Positions 5,200 through 10,839 of a DNA stretch of 10,839 nucleotides are shown in pieces (position 1 is the first letter of the stretch; every line of letters begins with the position of its first letter). Below the pieces are notes generated by a model. It worked only from the letters and a program-made list of their open reading frames with translations. It was not told where the DNA came from and searched no databases. The stretch comes from CAYJUM01 sp964478915 (lineage in GTDB: Bacteria; Nitrospirota; Nitrospiria; Nitrospirales; Nitrospiraceae): positions 1-10,839 of the forward strand of contig CAYZKG010000096.1 in the NCBI GenBank assembly GCA_964478915.1, read 5' to 3'. A program made the position numbers and the translations under genes.

Positions 5200-5398
5200 A
5201 GAAATGGCGTCAGTGGATAGCACACGCTCTTCCAACGTGTCAATTGTCATTCGTCAGTAGTCAATCGTCGGTGGCTCTGGAAAAGAGCTTATGGCTGATG
5301 GCGTATGGCTTCTTGTCACGAATGACGAGTGACAAATGACGAATGACGATTCTGCGGCGGTTTGGTAAGATGAGCCGCTTTATTTTTGGAAAGGCCGC
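5200..5398. repeat. Intergenic region with short degenerate TGACGAATGAC-type repeats
   Basis: About 200 nt between divergent genes. GTCATTCGTCA (5246-5256) is the exact reverse complement of TGACGAATGAC (5337-5347). The right side is a run of near-repeats, CACGAATGACGAGTGACAAA then TGACGAATGACGA (5317-5349). A second small near-repeat, ATGGCTGATGGCGTATGGCT, lies at 5291-5310. No gene is seen. The arms could form a hairpin with a loop of about 80 nt or reflect insertion of dispersed repeats in both orientations. Confidence 0.55.
5343..5371 (+). promoter_or_regulatory. Candidate promoter for larC and the downstream cluster
   Basis: ATGACG (5343-5348, 4/6 match to the -35 consensus) and TAAGAT (5366-5371, 4/6 match to the -10) are separated by 17 bp. 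The predicted start near 5378 gives a leader of about 20 nt. The -35 lies within the TGACGAATGAC repeat run, so the repeat may supply part of the promoter. Evidence is position and match only. Confidence 0.35.
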
Positions 5399-6601
5399 AT
5401 GAAGCATCTCCATTTCGACTGTTTCTCCGGCATCAGCGGGGACATGATCTTGGGGGCGTTGGTGGACGCCGGGTTACCGCTGCGTGACCTCAGTCAGGCG
5501 CTCCGATCCGTCCCGGTGCGCGGCTACTCGCTTCAGGCAAAGACTGTGGCGCGTGGAGCGCTCCGCGCGACACAGGTGACCGTCTCGATCGCAAAGGGCT
5601 TCCAGTCTCCGCTGTCCCTCGCTCGAATCGAGCGGATCCTGTCCTCCAGCAGGATCCCCACGGCCGTGAAGGATCAGGGGCGCGCAGTCTTCGAGCGTCT
5701 CGCGCGGGCCGAGTCTGTGGCGCACCGGATCCAGCTTGCCAAGGTACGATTCCACGAGATTGGCGTGATCGATTCGCTCGTTGACGTGGTCGGCGGGCTT
5801 CTCGCCTGTCAGCTATTGGGGGTCGCTCGCGTGACGGCGTCCCCGGTCAATCTGGGCGCCGGCACGATGGACTCTGCCCACGGCACGCTGCCGGTGCCCG
5901 GACCGGCCGTCGCCGAACTGGCCAAGCATGTCCCGGTCTATGCGGCAGGTCCGCAACGCGAGCTGACCACGCCGACTGGCCTGGCGCTCTTGACCGTGCT
6001 GACGCAGGAGTTCGGCGGCCTTCCGCCGCTGCGACCGACGGCGGTCGGCTACGGGGCAGGAAGGGCCAATCCCAAGGCCTGGCCCAATGTCCTGCGGGTG
6101 TTCCTGGGTGAGTCGGCGGAGCATTCCCTCAGCGAAGGGAGGGTGGTCCAGGTCGAGACGAATCTGGATGATCTCAATCCCCAGGTGTACGAGACGGTGA
6201 TGGACCGTCTCTTCGCGGCCGGCGCGCTCGATGTCACGCTCACCCCGGTGATCATGAAAAAAGGGAGGCCAGGGATTGTCCTCACGGCCCTCTCCACGCC
6301 GGAGCAGGCCCAGGTCGTGGCCGAGGTGGTGCTCCGTGAAACCACCAGTCTGGGCGTACGGATGCAGGAGATGAGCCGACTGGCGTTGGCCCGGCAAGTC
6401 GAAGCGGTGCGAACGAAGCACGGAACCGTGCGTATCAAGCTTGCCGACATGGGAGGGACCTGGAAGGCAGCTCCCGAGTATCAGGACTGCAAGCGGATTG
6501 CCGAGGAGACCGGCCGGCCGGTCCGGGAGATCCTGGACGAGGCTCTGCTCGCGTTTGCGAGCAAGCGAATGCAAAATGCAAAAGTAAAAAGGAAAAATTA
6601 A
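5399..6601 (+). CDS. larC: LarC, nickel insertion protein for the nickel-pincer nucleotide cofactor
   Basis: A 400-aa cyclometallase that inserts nickel into the bis-thiocarboxylated pyridinium mononucleotide made by LarB and LarE, in the cytoplasm. The ATG at 5399 follows GGAAAGG with about 4 nt spacing. Hallmarks: CFSGISGDMILGALVDAG (8-25), FHEIGVIDSLVDVVGG (118-133) and AGTMDSAHGTLPVPGPA (154-170). These are followed by ELTTPTGLALL (188-198), VETNLDDLNPQ (252-262), MKKGRPG (286-292) and RETTSLGVR (313-321). In Lactobacillus plantarum the gene is split by a programmed frameshift into LarC1/LarC2; here both parts lie in one uninterrupted frame. I see no His-rich stretch. The last ten residues (MQNAKVKRKN) are encoded by AT-rich repeat-like DNA unlike the rest of the gene. 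The following antiporter gene begins 25 nt later. Confidence 0.95.
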   Translation: MKHLHFDCFSGISGDMILGALVDAGLPLRDLSQALRSVPVRGYSLQAKTVARGALRATQVTVSIAKGFQSPLSLARIERILSSSRIPTAVKDQGRAVFERLARAESVAHRIQLAKVRFHEIGVIDSLVDVVGGLLACQLLGVARVTASPVNLGAGTMDSAHGTLPVPGPAVAELAKHVPVYAAGPQRELTTPTGLALLTVLTQEFGGLPPLRPTAVGYGAGRANPKAWPNVLRVFLGESAEHSLSEGRVVQVETNLDDLNPQVYETVMDRLFAAGALDVTLTPVIMKKGRPGIVLTALSTPEQAQVVAEVVLRETTSLGVRMQEMSRLALARQVEAVRTKHGTVRIKLADMGGTWKAAPEYQDCKRIAEETGRPVREILDEALLAFASKRMQNAKVKRKN

Positions 6602-6626
6602 TGGACGAAAGAGGGAATCCAACTTT

Positions 6627-7625
6627 GTGACGCTTTTGCTCTATCTCCTGTTGCTCCTGGCCTCCGTCGTCATTACTCTTGGCGGCTGCACGCTGTTCAC
6701 CAACGCCATCGAATGGCTGGGCAAACGCCTGAAGGTGTCGGAAGGAGCCGTGGGCAGTGTCTTTGCCGCCGTGGGGACCACGCTGCCTGAGACCTCCATC
6801 CCGGTCGTCGCGATCTTCTTCGGAGAGGGGCGGGAGCGGACCGATGTGGGGCTGGGCGCGATTCTCGGGGCGCCCTTCATGCTCAGCACGCTGGTGTTGC
6901 CGATTCTTGCCGGCCTGCTCCTGTTGTATGCGCGCTTAGGGGGCCGCCCGCCCGCGTTCGCGCTGGACTACCGCGACGTGCGATTCGATCTCCGGTTTTT
7001 TCTGATTGCCTATGGCCTGGCCGTCACTTTGGCCTTCGTCCCGTCTCGCCCGGCCCACTCCGGCGCGGCATTGTTGCTGATCGCCCTGTACGGGTACTAT
7101 GTCTATTGCAAGCTCGCCGGCCAACCAGGGGCGGGCGCGGAGATCGAGCCATTGATTTTTTCCCGCAAGGCCGTTCGTCCGTCCTACGGCGTCATCGCAG
7201 TCCAGGCTGTCACCGGCTTGGCCGGGCTGGTCACCGGCGCGCATCTATTCGTGACCGCCGCCATGGCGCTGGCCTCGGCATTGGGCGTCTCTCCGCTCGT
7301 GCTGGCGCTGCTGATCGCGCCGCTGGCGACCGAATTACCGGAAATGTCGAACAGCTTTTTGTGGCTGTACAAGCGGAAGGATACGCTGGCGGTCGGGAAT
7401 GTCACGGGCGCCATGGTGTTCCAGGGGACGTTTCCGGTGTCCGTCGGTCTCATCGGGACCGATTGGCAGCTCGCGCCGGCGGCCCTGGCGACGATGGGGT
7501 TGGCGCTGCTCGCGGTGGGCTTCAGTCTCGGCCAACTGTTGTGGGGCGGCCATTGGCGGCCCTGGCTCGTGGGAGGGCATGCTGTGCTGTACCTGGGCTA
7601 CGGCGTCTATCTGTATGCGTTCTGA
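6627..7625 (+). CDS. CaCA-family (sodium/calcium exchanger-type) cation antiporter
   Basis: A 332-aa membrane protein with about ten hydrophobic segments and two internal homologous halves. The halves carry the alpha-repeat signatures of the CaCA superfamily: AVGTTLPETSIPVVA (48-62) and APLATELPEMSNSFLW (231-246), with the ion-binding glutamates at about 55 and 239. After each comes the second half of the repeat, GLGAILGAPFMLSTLVL (75-91) and AVGNVTGAMVFQGTFPVS (255-272). In the first of these the GSNIFN-type asparagine seen in typical exchangers is replaced, so ion specificity is open. The start is a GTG at 6627 with GAGGG 11 nt upstream. It is part of the larC-to-ftsK run: 25 nt after larC and overlapping pdxA by 11 nt. 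Ca2+/Na+ or Ca2+/H+ exchange is the family role; a link to nickel handling is speculation from position only. Confidence 0.8.
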   Translation: MTLLLYLLLLLASVVITLGGCTLFTNAIEWLGKRLKVSEGAVGSVFAAVGTTLPETSIPVVAIFFGEGRERTDVGLGAILGAPFMLSTLVLPILAGLLLLYARLGGRPPAFALDYRDVRFDLRFFLIAYGLAVTLAFVPSRPAHSGAALLLIALYGYYVYCKLAGQPGAGAEIEPLIFSRKAVRPSYGVIAVQAVTGLAGLVTGAHLFVTAAMALASALGVSPLVLALLIAPLATELPEMSNSFLWLYKRKDTLAVGNVTGAMVFQGTFPVSVGLIGTDWQLAPAALATMGLALLAVGFSLGQLLWGGHWRPWLVGGHAVLYLGYGVYLYAF

Positions 7626-8652
7626 GCGGCGTCCAATCCTGGGTCTGACGATGGGGGATCCGGCGGGCATCGGCCCCGAGGTGATCGCCAAGGCCTTGAG
7701 CCGCCGGGAAGTCCGCAGAGTGTGCCGGCCGCTGGTCATCGGCTCGCTCCCCGTTATGGAACGCACCGTCCAGTCGCTCAAGCTTCCGATGCGACTTGTG
7801 CCCGTGCTGGGCCATGAACAACCCCTGGGCCGAGCAGGAGAGATTCCGGTCCTCGATCCCCTGGAACGCTCCCTGGGGTACGTGCATATGGGGCGTCCCT
7901 CCAAACGGATGGGGGCGGCGTCGGTGGAGTACATCAAGACCGCGGTCCGGCTGGCCCAACATCGGTGTATTGATGCCATCGTGACCGCGCCGATCAGCAA
8001 GGAGGCGATGCATCTCGCCGGCTATGCGTATCCCGGGCATACCGAGTTGCTGGCGGATTTGACACGCAGCCGCGATGTCGGGATGATGATCGTCGGCGGG
8101 CCATTCAAGATCCAGTTCGTCACCACCCATGTCGCGATGCGGGATCTCCCCTCGGCGCTCAATCCGGACCGGGTCGAGCGGGCAATCCGGCTGGCCGCCA
8201 AGGCGCTGCGGGACTACTTTGCGATCGCTGCCCCGCGCATCGGGGTGGCGGCCCTCAATCCGCATGCTGGAGAAGCCGGACTGTTCGGCGATGAGGAACG
8301 GAAAGCCATTCTCCCTGCCGTGCATCGCGCCCGGAGCATGGGAATCGAGGCGACCGGGCCCCTTCCGGCCGATACCGTCTTCGGGAAAGCGGTCCGAGGC
8401 GAGTATGACGGTGTGGTCGCGATGTATCACGACCAGGGCTTGATCCCGCTCAAGGTGATGGCCTTCGGCCGGTGTGTCAACCTCACCGTCGGGCTGCCGA
8501 TCATCCGCACCTCGGTGGATCATGGGACGGCGTACGACATCGCCGGCAAGGGCGTGGCGGATCCCGGCAGCCTGCTCGAAGCCGTCAAGATGGCGGCCAG
8601 GCTGGCGCGCGATACGCTTCACGAGAGACGAGCGACGAGGGACGAGCGATGA
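7615..8652 (+). CDS. pdxA: 4-hydroxythreonine-4-phosphate dehydrogenase
   Basis: A 345-aa cytoplasmic enzyme of the DXP-dependent pyridoxal 5'-phosphate pathway. It oxidises 4-phosphohydroxy-L-threonine to a product that decarboxylates to 3-amino-2-oxopropyl phosphate, the substrate of PdxJ. The ATG at 7615 (MRSERRPILGLTMGDPAGIG) overlaps the antiporter end by 11 nt; upstream in-frame codons belong to the shadow of that gene. Hallmarks: GDPAGIGPEV (14-23), TAPISKEAM (124-132), GHTELL (141-146), NPHAGEAGLFGDEE (215-228), PADTVF (251-256), YHDQGLIPLK (271-280) and RTSVDHGTAYDIAGKGVADP (298-317). His172, His217 and His272 match the metal ligands known as His166, 211 and 266 in E. coli. The C-terminal HERRATRDER is encoded by a GACGAG-type repeat that also supplies the ribosome binding site of the next gene. 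The stop overlaps the next start (ATGA). Confidence 0.95.
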   Translation: MRSERRPILGLTMGDPAGIGPEVIAKALSRREVRRVCRPLVIGSLPVMERTVQSLKLPMRLVPVLGHEQPLGRAGEIPVLDPLERSLGYVHMGRPSKRMGAASVEYIKTAVRLAQHRCIDAIVTAPISKEAMHLAGYAYPGHTELLADLTRSRDVGMMIVGGPFKIQFVTTHVAMRDLPSALNPDRVERAIRLAAKALRDYFAIAAPRIGVAALNPHAGEAGLFGDEERKAILPAVHRARSMGIEATGPLPADTVFGKAVRGEYDGVVAMYHDQGLIPLKVMAFGRCVNLTVGLPIIRTSVDHGTAYDIAGKGVADPGSLLEAVKMAARLARDTLHERRATRDER

Positions 8653-8981
8653 CAGATCGAGTCCAAGCCGCGCTGGAGATGATTGAGGGGCAAATCAAGG
8701 AACTCGACGGGCTCGTGGAGCGGGCCGCCGGGGACACCAATGCCGTCGCCGCGGGAGAGCGGTTGGGAAAATGGAAAGAACGCACCACCCGGTTGATCGC
8801 CGCCCACCTCGGGGCGAACGAAGCCAAGCGTTTTTCCGAGAAGAAGCTCGCGCGCGAGTTTTTCTACGGCGATCTTGCCGATGAGGTGGCCGAGGAGACG
8901 GATCTGTACCGCGGCTGTCTCGTGTCGCTGACCTCCCAGATCAAAACGCAGGGCGACGCCATCTTTGAGCAGCAAGCGTAA
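8649..8981 (+). CDS. Small helical protein of unknown function in the pdxA-rsmA cluster
   Basis: A 110-aa protein, probably cytoplasmic: no signal peptide or membrane segment is seen. The ATG at 8649 overlaps the pdxA stop (ATGA), has GAGG 8 nt upstream, and the stop overlaps the rsmA start (TAATG), so it is well placed in a translationally coupled run. Composition is charged and predicted mostly helical: an N-terminal helix (QAALEMIEGQIKELDGLVER), then AAGERLGKWKERTTRLIAAH, then SEKKLAREFFYGDLADEVAE and a final helix to the end. I do not recognise a named family. The GKWKERTTRLI and AKRFSEKKL segments recall small helical domains in uncharacterised proteins, but no function follows. The codon use resembles its neighbours and gives no sign of recent transfer. 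Confidence 0.7.
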   Translation: MTDRVQAALEMIEGQIKELDGLVERAAGDTNAVAAGERLGKWKERTTRLIAAHLGANEAKRFSEKKLAREFFYGDLADEVAEETDLYRGCLVSLTSQIKTQGDAIFEQQA

Positions 8982-9781
8982 TGGGGTCACGCCCGCGAAA
9001 GCGCCTGGGCCAACATTTCCTCATCGATCCCAACATCGTCCGGAAGATCATGACGGTGGCCGCCGTGCGCCAGGACGAAACGGTGCTGGAGATCGGGCCT
9101 GGCCGAGGGATCCTGACGCGGGCGCTGTGCGCGGCCGCCCGGTCGGTGATTGCGATCGAGCTGGATGCCAAGCTCGCCGCCGATCTGAAAACGCGGCTCG
9201 CGGGGGTGGAAAATCTGGACCTTCGACAGGGCGACGCGATGGCGTTTCCTTATGACACCCTCCCAGCCGGAACGGTTGTGGTCGCCAACCTCCCCTATTA
9301 CGTTTCGACGCCCATCCTGTTCCGGCTTCTGGAGGCTTGGCGGCGGATTGATCGGATGGTCCTCATGCTGCAGGCTGAAGTGGCGCGCCGGCTGGTGGCG
9401 AAAGTGGGGAGCCGTGACTATGGGATCCTGTCTGTGCTCGCGGGATATTGGACCGAGCCGTCGCTGGCGTTTTCGGTCTCGAGCCGGTGCTTTCGCCCCA
9501 TCCCGGAAGTGGATTCTGCGGTGGTGAAGCTGATCGTCCGGAACACTCGCCTGTTGCCGGAAGCCGACGAGCCCTCGTTCGTCGGGACGGTCCGGGCTGC
9601 ATTCGCGCACCGCCGGAAGACGCTGTTCAACTCGCTTCGGGACGAGGGTCGGACTGCCGAGCGGATCACCCTGGCTCTGGCTCACGCCGGTATTGAACCG
9701 TCCCGCCGCGCAGAGACCTTGACCCTTGGAGAATTCGCAGCCCTCGCCCGCGCCCTTGACGAGCGAGAGAAAGAGGGTTAG
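8981..9781 (+). CDS. rsmA: 16S rRNA (adenine1518-N6/adenine1519-N6)-dimethyltransferase
   Basis: A 266-aa SAM-dependent enzyme (also called KsgA) that dimethylates two adjacent adenines in the 3'-terminal hairpin of 16S rRNA and acts as a late check on 30S assembly. Start ATG at 8981, overlapping the previous stop by one base. Motifs in order: RKRLGQHFLIDPNIV (6-20), SAM-binding LEIGPGRGILT (36-46), IELDAKL (59-65), GDAMAFP (84-90) and the catalytic ANLPYYVSTPIL (102-113). Then come FRPIPEVDSAVVKL (171-184) and AFAHRRKTLFNSL (207-219), typical of the C-terminal helical domain. Length is normal. A pdxA-rsmA pairing is also known in other bacteria. All motifs look intact; ftsK begins 10 nt after its stop. 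Confidence 0.96.
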   Translation: MGSRPRKRLGQHFLIDPNIVRKIMTVAAVRQDETVLEIGPGRGILTRALCAAARSVIAIELDAKLAADLKTRLAGVENLDLRQGDAMAFPYDTLPAGTVVVANLPYYVSTPILFRLLEAWRRIDRMVLMLQAEVARRLVAKVGSRDYGILSVLAGYWTEPSLAFSVSSRCFRPIPEVDSAVVKLIVRNTRLLPEADEPSFVGTVRAAFAHRRKTLFNSLRDEGRTAERITLALAHAGIEPSRRAETLTLGEFAALARALDEREKEG

Positions 9782-9791
9782 CATCCGCTCT

Positions 9792-10839
9792 ATGGGTGTA
9801 TCGAAGCGCGGTGACGCCCGCGGTGCATCCCCGACTTCGCCACATCTTCCCCATGAAGTGATCGGCATCCTGCTGATCACGGCCAGCCTCCTGATTCTCC
9901 TCAGCCTCCTGTCCTTTGTCCCCACGGACGTTCCGCTGTTCAGCTCCGTGTTCGATCGGGCCGCGAGCGGCTCGGCATCGGCCGAACCGACTCAGAACGT
10001 GATCGGGAAAGTCGGCGCGACCATCGCGACCGCTCTGTTTTGGGCGGTCGGCGGCGGCGCGTACCTGCTGCCGTTCCTCCTGATCGTGATCGGCGTGCGG
10101 GCCTTCCGGGGCAGCAGCGTGACGGTCACGGTCCAGACCATCAGCGGCTCGCTGGCGGCCCTGCTGTTTCTGAGTACGCTGTTGGACCTGGACGTCCCCG
10201 GCGTGCCGACCGTTTCCAGCGGCCTGGTCTTTCGCGGCATGGCCGGAGGGATGAGCGGCCATCTGCTGGCTCGCGGGTTGCACGCGTATTTTGCGAGCCT
10301 GGGCAGCCATATCATTGTCCTGTCCGGCCTCCTCGTCTCGCTGTTGCTCACGGTGCCCGTGTCCCTGATGAATCTCGGTCAGCGCGTGCCGGAGTGGTGG
10401 GCCTTGCTGAAGGAAACGGTGGCGGCCATGCTCCCGGAACCCGGGCCGCGCACCGAGAAGCCAAAGAGGAGCAAGCCGAAACCGGTGAAGATCAACCGCA
10501 GCACCCCGGTGGAGACGGTTCCGGAGGCGCCGGTCGAAGCGGATGAGGTCCCGAGAGAAGCGGTTGTGGCGCCCCTTCTTGCGGACGCGACCTCGGCCGC
10601 TGCGGAAGAGCCAGAAGACGAGGAACCGGTCGTGGTGCCTCGGCCTGTCTCAGCGGGCTACGTGCTTCCGGATCCCCGGGAGCTGCTGAGTGATCCGTCC
10701 GGTCCGCTGGAGCGGCTGACCGATGAGATGCTCAAGGCGCAATCCGAGGTTCTGACGCGGGCGCTCCTGAATTTCGACATCGAAGGCAAGGTGACCGAGG
10801 TGCATCCGGGGCCGGTGGTCACCATGTACGAATTCGAGC
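9792..10839 (+). CDS. ftsK: DNA translocase FtsK, N-terminal part (cut by right edge)
   Basis: The frame from the ATG at 9792 is open to the window edge (349 complete codons). Residues 1-195 contain four predicted membrane helices (about 23-43, 77-102, 117-132 and 168-193). GKVGATIATALFWAVGGGAY (72-91) is typical of the FtsK 4TM domain, which anchors the protein at the septum. A charged, Pro/Glu/Lys-rich linker spans about 215-285. Then YVLPDPRELLSDPSGPLERL (290-309) and LNFDIEGKVTEVHPGPVVTM (326-345) begin the alpha domain of the motor. The RecA-like ATPase with Walker motifs and the gamma domain that reads KOPS lie outside the window. The linker is short compared with E. coli FtsK. The ribosome binding site is weak: GAGG lies about 15 nt upstream within the rsmA end. 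FtsK pumps DNA at the closing septum and helps resolve chromosome dimers with XerCD. Confidence 0.93.
   Translation, partial: MGVSKRGDARGASPTSPHLPHEVIGILLITASLLILLSLLSFVPTDVPLFSSVFDRAASGSASAEPTQNVIGKVGATIATALFWAVGGGAYLLPFLLIVIGVRAFRGSSVTVTVQTISGSLAALLFLSTLLDLDVPGVPTVSSGLVFRGMAGGMSGHLLARGLHAYFASLGSHIIVLSGLLVSLLLTVPVSLMNLGQRVPEWWALLKETVAAMLPEPGPRTEKPKRSKPKPVKINRSTPVETVPEAPVEADEVPREAVVAPLLADATSAAAEEPEDEEPVVVPRPVSAGYVLPDPRELLSDPSGPLERLTDEMLKAQSEVLTRALLNFDIEGKVTEVHPGPVVTMYEFE

Noticed and set aside
5246..5349. The TGACGAATGAC repeats as a CRISPR array.
   Set aside because: Units are short, degenerate and nearly contiguous, with no constant-length spacers and no cas genes in the window.
7522..8622. 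A 366-codon minus-strand frame opposite pdxA.
   Set aside because: It is the antisense shadow of pdxA: His/Arg/Asp-rich without recognisable domains or start signals.
8987..9925. A 312-codon minus-strand frame opposite rsmA and the ftsK start.
   Set aside because: Low-complexity basic composition, no start signals, and it crosses two well-supported genes on the other strand.

Overview
The window is GC-rich bacterial DNA. Its core gene set is gpsA, larB, larC, pdxA, rsmA and ftsK. The gene order, the non-ATG starts and the short degenerate repeats at gene ends suggest a Nitrospira-like member of Nitrospirota. That placement is inference from gene content and style; no marker gene here settles it.

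Left part (1-2640) is an accessory, partly decayed region. It holds the N-terminal part of a WYL-type HTH regulator (minus, running off the left edge), a small zinc-ribbon membrane protein (minus), and a HicB-like antitoxin (plus) followed by a broken hicA. An intact vapB-vapC toxin-antitoxin pair (minus) follows, along with two remnants of amidinotransferase/dimethylargininase-type genes (plus). A second, truncated zinc-ribbon gene (minus) closes the region. An 88-bp direct repeat, made of the 3' end of hicA plus 13 bp beyond its stop, occurs once on each side of vapBC (86/88 identical).

Middle part (2723-5200): a textbook sigma70 promoter (TTGACA, 18 bp, TATAAT) drives gpsA (TTG start), and larB overlaps the gpsA 3' end. 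A convergent gene encodes a predicted exported protein with a FlgD-Ig-like C-terminus. An imperfect long inverted repeat lies between the two convergent stops.

Right part (5399-10839) is a tightly packed plus-strand run: larC, a CaCA-type cation antiporter, pdxA, a 110-aa protein of unknown function, rsmA (ksgA) and the start of ftsK (cut by the right edge). Gaps are 25 nt or less and three junctions overlap, so this is probably one operon or a translationally coupled cluster.

Functionally, GpsA makes sn-glycerol-3-phosphate for lipids. LarB and LarC carry out the first and last steps of the nickel-pincer nucleotide cofactor pathway; LarE and any cofactor-using racemase are not in the window. 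PdxA acts in pyridoxal phosphate synthesis, RsmA in ribosome maturation and FtsK in chromosome segregation at division. I did not find a clearly new system. The most interesting parts are the decayed toxin-antitoxin island with its bracketing repeats and the lar cluster joined to a divergent cation antiporter.
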